Source: Methanomassiliicoccus sp. (GTDB lineage Archaea; Thermoplasmatota; Thermoplasmata; Methanomassiliicoccales; Methanomassiliicoccaceae). Taken from it: a stretch of 64,000 bases of DNA. The notes below the pieces were generated by a model, which saw nothing but the letters and a program-made list of their open reading frames with translations, was not told the origin of the DNA and did no database searches. The position numbers and the translations under genes are program-made. The stretch covers positions 28,627 to 92,626 of the forward strand of contig JAWQJJ010000011.1 of NCBI GenBank assembly GCA_033485155.1, written 5' to 3'. Shown one piece after another: positions 16,003 to 24,965 of this stretch (positions within the stretch are counted from its first letter, which is position 1; each line of letters begins with the position of its first letter).

Positions 16003-16713
16003 TCAGCGAGATACTAAATGGCGTTCATTTAAACTATCCCTGATCCGCTCATTTTCCAGCCGCATCTTCAATCCCGATATGATTGTTTGCAGCCCCCAAT
16101 TGAACAACTCTTCCGGAGCATGCTTGCTCCACTCGTCCATGGTCTGGTCCATCAGCATCATCTCTGAACTATCTGTTGTGTCCCTCATCATCGATAGTTC
16201 CGGTGACTGACCCGAAGTTACAGTAGGGTTTGCTTGTTCTTCGATGACGTAACCCCACACATAATCGGTGATGGTCTCGGACCCCAGGCTGGACTGCAAA
16301 TGATCAAAGCCAGCGCCGTGGAGGACTTGCAGGCTGGTCAACTTGAGCTTCTGCATGGCCTTCGAACGGAACGACGCGCCGGCGACGATGCGCCCCCCGT
16401 CGCGGTGGGAGAGCATAGCTCGCCTTAGAGTGTGTGCAGTCTGAGTCAACCACTCTGTCCAGGCATTCTTATCTTTAGGCGGCTGCAAATCGTACATTCC
16501 TCCGTCCTTCAGGATGGCCTCGGCCATATCATCGATCAGATCGGACTTGTTCTTGAAGTGCCAATATAATGTTGGAGCCTGAATGCCAATCTTGGAAGCT
16601 ATCTTTCGAAGGGTCACGTTGTCCAGTCCCTCCTCGTCCAAGACCTCTAGTGCTGCCCTGATCGCTGCCTCTGGACTAATGCGGGGCCCCTTTGTTTTTT
16701 GTCTCTCCCTCAT
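16003..16713 (-). CDS. TetR family transcriptional regulator
   Basis: This 236-residue repressor has an N-terminal HTH (AIRAALEVLDEEGLDNVTLR, then KIGIQAPTLYWHFKNKSDLI) closely resembling the tetracycline-repressor subgroup. The C-terminal ligand domain starts TEWLTQTAHTLRRAML and includes HRDGGRIVAG. The start ATG lies about 26 bp from a TATA element shared with the divergent ABC genes, so the transcript should be leaderless. Two inverted repeats next to the promoter are likely its operators. The inducer is probably a substrate of the ABC efflux pump. Confidence 0.92.
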   Translation of the reverse strand: MRERQKTKGPRISPEAAIRAALEVLDEEGLDNVTLRKIASKIGIQAPTLYWHFKNKSDLIDDMAEAILKDGGMYDLQPPKDKNAWTEWLTQTAHTLRRAMLSHRDGGRIVAGASFRSKAMQKLKLTSLQVLHGAGFDHLQSSLGSETITDYVWGYVIEEQANPTVTSGQSPELSMMRDTTDSSEMMLMDQTMDEWSKHAPEELFNWGLQTIISGLKMRLENERIRDSLNERHLVSR

Positions 16714-16734
16714 CGAAAGTGAATAAGTGGAAAG

Positions 16735-16788
16735 CTATATAAAATAGAACATTGTTAGAGTTCTCTAACATCGTTAGATTTGTCTAAC
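16735..16788. promoter_or_regulatory. Bidirectional TATA box and two tandem TetR operators
   Basis: CTATATAAAATAG (about 16734-16746) is TATA-like on both strands. On the minus strand it sits about 26 bp before the TetR ATG. On the plus strand it predicts a start near 16767. GTTAGAGTTCTCTAAC (16754-16769) and GTTAGATTTGTCTAAC (16773-16788) are two 16-bp inverted repeats with 19-bp spacing lying at that start, suited to repressing the ABC operon. Confidence 0.75.
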
Positions 16789-16804
16789 TATGTTAGGTGA
16801 AACA

Positions 16805-17776
16805 ATGATTACTCAAAAAGGGCATCAACCAGTTGTCCACGTAGAGAAGTTGGTGAAACGGTACCGCGATTCTGAAAAGAAAGCGGTGGACGAGATCAGC
16901 TTTGATGTATATCCCGGCGAGTTCTTCGCTTTCCTGGGGCCGAACGGCGCAGGAAAGACGACAACTATATCGATCCTAACGACCACGCTGGCGAAGACAA
17001 GCGGTGTGGTGAGAATCGGCGGCTACGACATGGACAAACAGCAGAAGGAGATCCGTCAGAGCATCGGCATCGTCTTTCAGAACCCGAGCCTGGACGCCAA
17101 CCTGACAGCCGAAGAGAACATCCGCCTCCACGTGAGCCTCTACGGAGTCTACGGTTACAGGCCGACCTTCACCATGATGCCCCAGGAGTACAAGGACAAG
17201 ATCACTGAGCTGGCAAAGGTCCTTGGGATGGATCAGGAGATGTTCCTCCAGGTGAAGACCTTCTCCGGCGGAATGAAGCGGAAGCTGGAGATCATCCGCA
17301 GCCTCATGCACAAGCCCAAGGTGCTATTCCTTGACGAGCCGACCCAGGGCCTGGATGCTGTCAGCCGGCGGTCACTGTGGACCTACCTGAGGAAGGTCCA
17401 CAAGGATGAGGGCATGACTATCTTCCTGACGACCCACTACATCGAGGAAGCGGAAGGTGCGGATCGGGTTTGCATCGTCAACCACGGAAAGATCCTGTTC
17501 AACGGGACCCCTGATGAGATGAAGGATCTGATGATGGACAAGTACATCCTCGTCGACGCTGAGGACCGGACCGCTCTCAAGGCCGATCTCGCTTCTTTTG
17601 TCACAGAGAACACCGATGACGGCTGCCTGAGGATCATGTTCACGGAAAACACCCCCCAGGCGATATTGTCCAAGATCAAGGTCCCGCTTACAGTCATGCA
17701 CCTCCATATTCCATCATTGGAGGAAGCTTATGTTGATCTTGTCAATAATGGAAACGACAAGGGGGAGGTGTGCTGA
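16805..17776 (+). CDS. ABC transporter ATP-binding protein (DrrA-like efflux)
   Basis: This 323-residue ATPase has Walker A GPNGAGKT, Q-loop VFQNPSLD, signature FSGGMKRK, Walker B VLFLDEPTQGLD and the switch histidine in LTTHYIEEAE. The C-terminal domain of about 80 residues is typical of multidrug exporters of the DrrA type. The ATG at 16805 is chosen because AGGTGA (16795-16800) is correctly spaced for it; an ATG at 16790 overlaps the second operator. Its stop overlaps the permease start (TGATG). It is regulated by the adjacent TetR protein. Confidence 0.93.
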   Translation: MITQKGHQPVVHVEKLVKRYRDSEKKAVDEISFDVYPGEFFAFLGPNGAGKTTTISILTTTLAKTSGVVRIGGYDMDKQQKEIRQSIGIVFQNPSLDANLTAEENIRLHVSLYGVYGYRPTFTMMPQEYKDKITELAKVLGMDQEMFLQVKTFSGGMKRKLEIIRSLMHKPKVLFLDEPTQGLDAVSRRSLWTYLRKVHKDEGMTIFLTTHYIEEAEGADRVCIVNHGKILFNGTPDEMKDLMMDKYILVDAEDRTALKADLASFVTENTDDGCLRIMFTENTPQAILSKIKVPLTVMHLHIPSLEEAYVDLVNNGNDKGEVC

Positions 17777-18570
17777 TGTCCATGAGCAGAGAGTTCAACA
17801 CTATAACATCCATCTGCGGACGGGACATTGTGCGCTTCTTCCGGGACTGGAAGATGAATGTCGGTTCGAGCATCTTCTTCCCCCTGGTGTTCTTCGGCCT
17901 ATTCGGAAGCGTCATCGGACAGAACTTGGGCGCTGAGCTTCCGTACGATTACCTTCAGTTCGCCCTTCTGGGCATGATCGCAGGCATGGCCATCCTGTTC
18001 ACCGCGAACTTCGTGACATCGCTTGTGGAAGAACGGGAGACTGGGTTTACCCAGGAGATATTCGTGTCTCCGGTGTCGCGATATTCGATAATCATCGGGA
18101 AGATGATCGGTAGCAGCGTGAACTGCCTCGTGGCGGTCGCAGCCACGATCCTCATCGGTCTCGCCATGGGAGTTCAGATCAGCCTGGGAGGGCTGGGGCT
18201 TATCCTGCTCGTCATTCCCGTGGTATTCCTGATGGGCAGTGCCTTCGGCGTCCTGGTGAGCGGCATCTTCAGCACCAGCCCCAAGACCGCAGGCATGGCG
18301 GTCATGATGGCCATGTTCCCACAGCTCTTCTTGTCGGGGGCATTCATTCCCATAGGAAGCTCGACGGGAGCCCTCGAAGTGCTGGTCCACCTGATGCCTG
18401 CCACGTATGTCGTGGACCTCATGAGAGGCGCATACTACTGGGGCACACCGACGTATAGCCTGGTAGTACTGTATGATCCCTTGGTCGATCTAGTGATCTC
18501 GGTGGTTGTCTCCATTGCGCTCTTCATCATCGGGACGCAACTCTTCGCACGGAGTGAGCGCAATCGCTAA
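17776..18570 (+). CDS. ABC-2 type permease
   Basis: A 264-residue membrane protein with about six hydrophobic helices, beginning with a cytoplasmic segment MSREFNTITSICGRDIVRFF. It has the ABC-2 central features, including VEERETGFTQEIFVSPVSR and LFLSGAFIPIGS. It forms the membrane half of the exporter with the preceding ATPase. Start ATG at 17776 overlaps the ATPase stop by one base, and GGGGGAGGTG precedes it. A hairpin with a T-rich tail follows. The substrate is probably a hydrophobic drug or lipid-like compound, by family analogy only. Confidence 0.9.
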   Translation: MSMSREFNTITSICGRDIVRFFRDWKMNVGSSIFFPLVFFGLFGSVIGQNLGAELPYDYLQFALLGMIAGMAILFTANFVTSLVEERETGFTQEIFVSPVSRYSIIIGKMIGSSVNCLVAVAATILIGLAMGVQISLGGLGLILLVIPVVFLMGSAFGVLVSGIFSTSPKTAGMAVMMAMFPQLFLSGAFIPIGSSTGALEVLVHLMPATYVVDLMRGAYYWGTPTYSLVVLYDPLVDLVISVVVSIALFIIGTQLFARSERNR

Positions 18571-18581
18571 AATGTAAAATT

Positions 18582-18605
18582 GGGGTCATTACCCCGCCAC
18601 TTTTT
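18582..18605 (+). terminator. Hairpin plus T-tract after ABC operon
   Basis: GGGGT-CATT-ACCCC, then an ACTTTTTATT tail, 11 bp after the permease stop. It resembles an intrinsic terminator; archaeal termination mainly needs the T-tract. Confidence 0.5.
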
Positions 18606-18863
18606 ATTGGGCCATGCTCCTGGGAGACTTGTGTTGATCGCCGATCTATTGTTTCGGACTAGTCGGATGACCCGTATCGAACTTGATAGTTCACTGCGGA
18701 AGGCACATGATTCCCCTCTTTCGCCCCCTTGCTCCCGCCTTTCATCATTAAAGCAGCCTGCGCGTCGGAAGTTACTCTTCATAATTACATTGCGAATTGG
18801 TCAATCTGGATATGGTGAATTCACAGCGAAATTGATATATTCCTCCATCGAGTGATTCATCTC

Positions 18864-18957
18864 AAGGGGAAGCCCACCTCCCACATCTTCGCCGAGGTTT
18901 GTGTAATCCCTTAGAATCACGAGTGAGCTCAGGTATGATTCCCCGGGGCTTCCCCTT
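18864..18957 (+). ncRNA. Candidate structured RNA, locus A
   Basis: AAGGGGAAGCCC (18864-18875) and GGGCTTCCCCTT (18946-18957) form a perfect 12-bp closing stem around 70 nt. Inside, ACCTC/GAGGT makes a second helix. A TATA-like TTGATATATT is centred about 26 bp before the stem, the right place for a plus-strand start. Stem core and part of the interior recur at 62863-62952. The rest of 18606-19378 holds only small hairpins and no convincing gene. Confidence 0.6.
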
Positions 18958-19378
18958 CGTCGCTCGGCATCAGGGAGATTATTGCTTTTTAAGTTGTAGA
19001 GGCGGATCGATCTGTGTGTCATCGATGTGAGACCAATCTGCTAGCGTTTCAACGAAGCACCTGCAGAAGTAGCAGCATGCAGCTTCGTTCGAATTAGATG
19101 CAGAGCATCTGGAACATAACATTTCCAAATCCCCGAGGATTTCTTCAAGAGCTCTCGATCGGGAGAGGTGAACCGAACTTGGTTCATAACGGTGTCGAAC
19201 CAGCTAGTTTCGTGAACAGAAATCCTGGTTCGTTCATTTTCTTTCTACTGGCTTGACGATCGATGAGAATGGCGATCATTATTACAAGCACATAAGCGGC
19301 AACGGTACGAAAACATCCAAGAGAAATCCGGCGAAGCTCGTTCGATCGAAAAAGATAGGATGGAAGGAGTTTGGTCGC
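18958..19378. other. Intergenic region rich in short inverted repeats
   Basis: No convincing gene. Short inverted repeats occur, such as CGAAG near 19049 pairing with CTTCG near 19083, GATGCAGAGCATC, and GAACCGAACTTGGTTC. They may reflect decayed mobile DNA, but I cannot assign them. Confidence 0.35.
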
Positions 19379-21412
19379 TCACTTTTTCCTTGTTCTAACG
19401 ACCACCAGGACGATCGCCACCATCGCCAGCAGCATGCCGAGAACGCCTACGATGAGCGGCATCGAGTCGTCCTTGAGCGTGCTGACATCGTCCCTGGTCG
19501 CCCCCAGGCTACTCTGGACGTTCGTGAGGTTGGTCTTAGCCGTCGCCAGGTCCGCCATCGTAGCGTTTAGCTCGCTCCTGAGCTGCGTCACCTGATCGTT
19601 CGTCAAGCCAGCGGCCGAGTCGGTGGAGTTGAGTGAATCGCTCAGGCTCGTTAGCGCGTTCTGCATCGAGGTCATCTGCTCCAGTAGAACGGTGACGTTG
19701 TCGGTGGTGAGGTTCTGCGCCGCGTAGCAGTCGGACAGCTGCTCATTGACGTTTCCTATCCATTCCCTCGTCAGCGAGAGCAGTTGCTGAGTGATCGCCA
19801 GCTCATCGGCCGTGTCGTCCGCCTGATCCTTGACCTGCAGCAGGTATTCGATCACAGCAGTGAGCTGATCGTTCGTCATCGTGACGTTCGAGTCGGTGCT
19901 TTGAATGATGGCGAGAATCTGGTCCCTCGTCTCATTGAGCTTTTCATTGAGCTCGTCGATCTGCGTGGATGCGTCGTTGACATAAACGACCTCCACGGAA
20001 ACGCTGATGCGTCCCAGCACCGACCAGGCGGTCGCGGTAATGACGTTGCTGCCTTCGAGCAGCGAAACCGTCACCGCGAACGAGCCGTCGCCCTTCTGGT
20101 TGACGAGGTATCCGTTAACCTCCAGCATGTTCATCGTGCCCGTCGTGCCAGTGACCAGAACGGTCGAGGTATGCACGGTAGTGCCGTCCGCCGGCGAGGT
20201 GATGATCAAGCTCAGGCTGGGGAATATCATCGGATAGTTATCTTCGCTCGAACCGCCGGCCACAGCGTATGGAGTTTCCGCGATGCCGTCATGGTTCGCG
20301 TCCGGCGCCTGCAGGTCGCTCCAATAATTGCCTCGGCCGATGCCGTTCCAGATGTTGTTGCCATCATCGTACGCCTGCACCTGCCCCCAATTGTACGTCG
20401 TGGATGCACCGTTGTTTGCTACTAATATGTTACCATAAATGCGGTTGTCAGAGCTGGACGCCATGTAAATGCCATTCTGTGAGTTCGATCTAATGGCGTT
20501 GCCCTCGACGAGATTGTCGTTCGAAGAATAGACGAATATGCCCCAGCTGTTGCTGCCACAGGTATTGTTCTTGACCGAACAGTTGCTCGATGTCTGCAGG
20601 TTGATACCGATATTGCCATTGTTGCTACAGTTGTTGTTCTCGATGACAATGTGGTCTGAGGAGATCAGACGTATGCCTATGTTAGCGTTCGAAGAGCAGG
20701 TGTTGTTCTCGATGACGTTGTCGCTCGAGGAATCCAAGTAAATACCATAGATATTGCCGCTGCAATTGTTGTTCAAGAATGTATTGTTGTTCGAGGCGTA
20801 CATGTAGACGCCATAGATGGCGTTGTCACAGGTGTTGTTCTTAACTGAGTTGTTGCTTGAGTGAACCATGAAAAAGCCAGATTCGGAATTGATGCAGGTG
20901 TTGTTCTCGAAGACATTGTGGCTCGAGGAGTCCATGCGTATGTTTTTGGATGGATTGTTGCATGTGTTGTTCTTAATGGCATTGTGGCTCGAGGAACCTA
21001 GGAAAATGCCGTTCTGGTTCGAGCTGCAGGTGTTGCCGACAACGGTGCAGTTGCCGACATTGAATAATGTGATCCCTGCCCCAATCCAGTAATCGTCGCC
21101 GTTATACCATGCCCCGTGCACGAAGCAGTTGCGGATAATGAGGTGGGCGGTCGTGTTCCCGATGTAGATGGCGTTGCCCGCTCCGGCAGCGTCGATGTCG
21201 TATCCTTGAATGATGAAGGGGTTCGATTCCGAGCCCTCACCTGAGGTCGCTACTGACGCCAGTTGGAGGTCGTCATCAACGCGGATGATCGCATGCGACG
21301 TGTATGTCGGGTCGCCCTGCACGTTCGTGATCATACCGGATGAGGCTATGTTCGCGATGAATAATGAAGTTATTAAAACTAAAAATAATGGTCTCTTAGC
21401 AATGGTGTTCAG
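19379..21412 (-). CDS. Surface-anchored parallel beta-helix (NosD-like) protein
   Basis: The protein has a right-handed beta-helix region of many short repeats of the form NNTCxxNxxGIxLxSSxxNxxxNN (about residues 60-350), an Ig-like domain (SPADGTTVHTSTVLVTG), a Ser/Thr- and Asn-rich coiled-coil region and a C-terminal membrane helix followed by RTRKK. The ATG at 21334 omits a clear signal sequence: in-frame codons upstream read KRPLFLVLITSLFIANIASS. The only plausible start before an in-frame TAG is CTG at 21412, with GGAGG 8 nt upstream, so a non-standard start is proposed (677 residues). Extracellular carbohydrate binding or cell-surface structure is likely. Confidence 0.8.
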   Translation of the reverse strand: MNTIAKRPLFLVLITSLFIANIASSGMITNVQGDPTYTSHAIIRVDDDLQLASVATSGEGSESNPFIIQGYDIDAAGAGNAIYIGNTTAHLIIRNCFVHGAWYNGDDYWIGAGITLFNVGNCTVVGNTCSSNQNGIFLGSSSHNAIKNNTCNNPSKNIRMDSSSHNVFENNTCINSESGFFMVHSSNNSVKNNTCDNAIYGVYMYASNNNTFLNNNCSGNIYGIYLDSSSDNVIENNTCSSNANIGIRLISSDHIVIENNNCSNNGNIGINLQTSSNCSVKNNTCGSNSWGIFVYSSNDNLVEGNAIRSNSQNGIYMASSSDNRIYGNILVANNGASTTYNWGQVQAYDDGNNIWNGIGRGNYWSDLQAPDANHDGIAETPYAVAGGSSEDNYPMIFPSLSLIITSPADGTTVHTSTVLVTGTTGTMNMLEVNGYLVNQKGDGSFAVTVSLLEGSNVITATAWSVLGRISVSVEVVYVNDASTQIDELNEKLNETRDQILAIIQSTDSNVTMTNDQLTAVIEYLLQVKDQADDTADELAITQQLLSLTREWIGNVNEQLSDCYAAQNLTTDNVTVLLEQMTSMQNALTSLSDSLNSTDSAAGLTNDQVTQLRSELNATMADLATAKTNLTNVQSSLGATRDDVSTLKDDSMPLIVGVLGMLLAMVAIVLVVVRTRKK

Positions 21413-21962
21413 CTAGGCATCCTCCAATAATTATAATGGGAAAATAAATAATGGTTACCTAAATAGATAATTGGAAAGATACCAATATTGATAGTGATGA
21501 ATGCTATTCGTTATCGATCGTTCGGTCTGCATTGATTTTTTTACACGATAATGAGTTCCATTGTCGGTAGTGATCGGTGGCGATCGGCCCGGACGAGTTT
21601 TAAGGTCTGGGAACATGCTATCGACTTGTTCGCATATTCATCCTGCACATTTAATCAAGTAAGGCGAAAATATCGTTAGGGAGAGCCATCAGGGTTTTGA
21701 TCTGCCCCCAGCCAATAGCTATTTCATCGTCGATGTTAAATATATTATATCGTCAAAAATAATTCTTTGTTTAGTTGGGTCTAGAGTCTATTTAATGAGC
21801 TGGCTTGAATGAGAGGGTTGGCATAAATGCTAAATCCATCGCATCGCCCGTTCTTATTACCGGCTGGTTGTCAGGGATAATAGGCCGCTTGTTTATCAAG
21901 ATGGATATCGTACTGGAAATATATTTTAAAAGAATGTGTTGTGCAGCGCGTATTGAAGCTCC
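21413..21962. other. AT-rich intergenic region
   Basis: About 550 bp between divergent genes, with AT-rich promoter-like stretches on the left (ATTATAATGG, AAATAAATAATGG) and near 21740 (TAAATATATTATATCG). No protein-like frame, tRNA or strong hairpin was recognised. Confidence 0.5.
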
Positions 21963-24590
21963 ATGATTCGGGTTCTCCACATCGACGATGAGAAAAATCT
22001 CTTGGATCAAAGCAAGTCTTTTCTCGAGTTGTCCGAGGAACTGCAGGTCGATATCGCCATCTCTGTTGGAATGGCTGAGGAACGCCTATCATCGGCCAAA
22101 TACGACATTATAATATCTGACTACCAGATGCCTGAGACCAACGGCATCGAGTTCTTGAAACGGTTGCGAGCTCAAGGGATCCGAATCCCGTTCATCCTGT
22201 TTACTGGGAAGGGACGTGAGGAAGTTGTTATCGAAGCGCTTAACGAAGGCGCTGATTTCTACATCCAGAAGGGAGGAGACCCCCAGGTTCAGTTCAGGGA
22301 ACTTGAGCAGAAGGTCAAGGAGGCTGTCAATCGCCGCAGGGGTGAGGAGGCAATCATCAGGTTGAACAACCACCTCCAGGCGGCCATGGACCTTACACGG
22401 ATTGCTACTTGGTCACTCGATACTGGCCTACGTGTATTGACAGTTGACGATGCAGCCTGGGCGATTATAGGGACCGATGCCCAAAGGGAGAATGGCCATA
22501 ACATCACTTTCGAGCGATTTCTCAGCACTTTTGTTCATCCAGATGACCGACATAAGCTTCAAACGCACCTGGACATGGCCCAGAGCAATCCGGAAATAAA
22601 AACGCTTGAGAACCATTTCCGTATCACCAGACTTGATGGACAGGTACGTCATGTCGATGTCTTCTCCGTTCTTGACCGAGAATCCGGACACGGGGCTCAG
22701 ACAATGTTCGGCGTCATTCAGGATGTCACAAAGCGGATGGCGGCCGAGGAGACGCAGAGGATCAGCGAGGAGAAGTTCTCCAAGGTCTTCCATGGCTCAG
22801 CAGCGCCGATGGTCATCACTCGGCTCAGGGATGGTTTAATAACCGATGTGAACGACGCGACGTTGGCTATGTTTGCTAACCGTCGTGATAACGCACTCGG
22901 CCTCACGACCTTCGAACTCAATGCCTGGTATGATCTGGAGGATAGGAAGAAAATCCTACGGGAGGTGATCGATAAGGGATCAGTCAGAGATCGAGAGGTG
23001 AGGTTCCGTAGGTTGGATGGCCAGATAATCAGTACACTTTACTATGCCGATTTAATCTCCATAAATGGAGAGGATGCCGTACTCTCCTCCATGATGGACA
23101 TCACCGAACGCAAGAATGCTGAGGAGGCGCGAAGGAGCAGCGAAATCAAGTATCGCCAGCTCGTGGATAGTGCCAGCGAGATGATCATGGTAATGCAGGA
23201 CGGAGTCTTCAAGATGGCGAATCCGAAGCTTGTGGAGATCATAGGGGCGAAGGATGAGAACGAACTGCTCTCCAAATCCGTACTGCTGCATGTACACCCG
23301 GACGACCGCCGAATTGCCTCAGAGCGCATTCAGAGGCGGATGCGGGGTGAGGCTTTTAGCGAACCTTTCGGCATCCGTATGCTGGACAATAAGGGAGGGA
23401 CGCACTGGTTGAATAACAACCAGGTGCCCATCGAATGGGAGGGGCGCCCTGCAGTAATGATCCTCCTCACGGACATCACCGAGGAGAAGAAAGCCAGGAA
23501 CCTTATAGAAAGGAATCTTAAGTTCTACCACTCAATGTTGGATCTCGCCAACGCGCCCATGTTCTTCAAGGATCGTTCTAGACAGTACAAGGAGTGCAAC
23601 GCGGCTTTCGAAGCGTTCCTGGGCATCCCGAAAGGGAAGATCATTGGCCATACCGTACATGAGGTGTTCGCCAGGGAGCAGGCTGACATTTACTTCGAGG
23701 CCGATGAGCAAGTATTCCGCGAAAAGAAGAACCAGGAGTACGAGTCGAAAGTGAGGTATGCGGACGGTACACTTCACGAAGTGATCTTCAGAAAGGCGCC
23801 GTACTTCGACGACCAGGGGGAGGTCGAGGGGATCATCGGCGTCTTCTTTGACGTCACCGAGCTTCGACGCGCAGAAGCTGCCTCGAGGATAGCTAACCAG
23901 AAATTGAACCTTCTCTCCGGAATCACAAGGCATGACATTAAAAACCAACTAACGGCTTTGGACGGATACATACAGATCAGTATGAGCAAGCTCAGGGACG
24001 TTGAAAGACTGAAGGAAATAATCGCCAAGGAGATGAAGATCTCCGACTCGATCTCTCGCCAGATTGACTTCACGAAGGACTATGAGGAGCTTGGGGTGAG
24101 ATCCCCCATTTGGCAAAACGTGGCCAGGCTAGCCATGAATGCTGCGGATTCCCTACCGATGAATGACGTCATCCTGGATGTGCGCTGCCCCGATGTAGAG
24201 ATATTCGCCGACCCACTGGTTGGAAAGGTTTTCACGAACCTCATTGACAATTCCCTCAGATACGGCGGTAAGAAGATGGCCGCCATCCGCATATTCATTG
24301 AAAACAAGGAGGGGGATCTCAGCATCATCTACGAGGACGATGGCGAGGGAATCTGTCCCGATGATCAAAAGAAGATGTTCACGAAAGGGTTCGGGAAACA
24401 TACGGGCCTGGGGCTCTTCCTCTCGCGGGAGATTCTATCTATCACTGGCATAATGATAACGGAGAACGGAACGCAGGGGAAGGGAGCGAGGTTCGAGATT
24501 CTAGTGCCCCGAGGAGGCTGGCGGCATACCGACGGCGAATCGGGGAAATGGGGTGAGATTTCTTCAACCTTCAAACAGCATGTATGCTAG
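21963..24590 (+). CDS. Hybrid response regulator/multi-PAS histidine kinase
   Basis: This 875-residue cytoplasmic protein begins with a receiver domain (HIDDE acidic pocket at 8-10, phospho-acceptor Asp53 in IISDYQMPE, Thr-Gly-Lys in LFTGKG). Four PAS domains follow, each ending in a D(I/V)T(E/K)-type motif (IQDVTKR, MDITERK, TDITEEK, FDVTELR). The transmitter has phospho-His in TRHDIKNQL and an HATPase with NLIDNSLRYG, EDDGEGI and GLGLFLSREI. A receiver-first kinase with no membrane helix is common in methanogenic archaea. Ligands of the PAS domains are unknown. No output regulator is adjacent. Stop is TAG. Confidence 0.92.
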   Translation: MIRVLHIDDEKNLLDQSKSFLELSEELQVDIAISVGMAEERLSSAKYDIIISDYQMPETNGIEFLKRLRAQGIRIPFILFTGKGREEVVIEALNEGADFYIQKGGDPQVQFRELEQKVKEAVNRRRGEEAIIRLNNHLQAAMDLTRIATWSLDTGLRVLTVDDAAWAIIGTDAQRENGHNITFERFLSTFVHPDDRHKLQTHLDMAQSNPEIKTLENHFRITRLDGQVRHVDVFSVLDRESGHGAQTMFGVIQDVTKRMAAEETQRISEEKFSKVFHGSAAPMVITRLRDGLITDVNDATLAMFANRRDNALGLTTFELNAWYDLEDRKKILREVIDKGSVRDREVRFRRLDGQIISTLYYADLISINGEDAVLSSMMDITERKNAEEARRSSEIKYRQLVDSASEMIMVMQDGVFKMANPKLVEIIGAKDENELLSKSVLLHVHPDDRRIASERIQRRMRGEAFSEPFGIRMLDNKGGTHWLNNNQVPIEWEGRPAVMILLTDITEEKKARNLIERNLKFYHSMLDLANAPMFFKDRSRQYKECNAAFEAFLGIPKGKIIGHTVHEVFAREQADIYFEADEQVFREKKNQEYESKVRYADGTLHEVIFRKAPYFDDQGEVEGIIGVFFDVTELRRAEAASRIANQKLNLLSGITRHDIKNQLTALDGYIQISMSKLRDVERLKEIIAKEMKISDSISRQIDFTKDYEELGVRSPIWQNVARLAMNAADSLPMNDVILDVRCPDVEIFADPLVGKVFTNLIDNSLRYGGKKMAAIRIFIENKEGDLSIIYEDDGEGICPDDQKKMFTKGFGKHTGLGLFLSREILSITGIMITENGTQGKGARFEILVPRGGWRHTDGESGKWGEISSTFKQHVC

Positions 24591-24965
24591 TATGGGCTCC
24601 TCTTAAAAAGGGAGTATCGATCTCTTGACCAGATCTGGAGATCATCACAGGCTTGGAGGAGAATTGGCTCCCACACATTAGACTCAGAAGCATCTGTTAG
24701 CTACGTCGAGGACATGCTCGCCATGCCGTGTTCTCGACCGATATTGGCATAATGAATGCGGGGTTATTATTCGTAAGCGTCTCCCTTCATCCGCAAGGTT
24801 GGTCGCATTCTCAAGATCTTGGCCAGCTTCGTCCCTATTATTAACCTTGAAGCCGGGGTAGACTCACTATGAATTCCACCCACGCCACTCCAGCCATCAT
24901 ATGTCGTTAGATTAATCTTCCTCACGCCATCTTCTATCTCGGACGATAGATGGCGGTGTGAGAAA
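24591..24965. other. Intergenic region before DUF3795 gene
   Basis: No gene is seen in 375 bp. A TATA-like TTAGATTAAT at about 24908-24917 and an inverted repeat at 24921-24962 lie before the next start. Confidence 0.45.
24921..24962 (+). promoter_or_regulatory. Inverted repeat covering the ribosome-binding site
   Basis: CTCAC (24921) pairs with GTGAG (24958-24962). Within it CCAT/ATGG and CTATC/GATAG extend the helix around a TCGGAC loop. The 3' arm contains GGTGTGAG, the likely Shine-Dalgarno of the gene starting at 24966. It could mask translation or be a DNA operator, since the predicted transcription start falls inside it. Confidence 0.4.

Noticed and set aside
16440..16470. ACTCTGTCCAGGC in the tetR gene as a second att copy
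   Set aside because: Only 9 bases match the tRNA 3' end and the site is inside a coding sequence, so it is probably chance.
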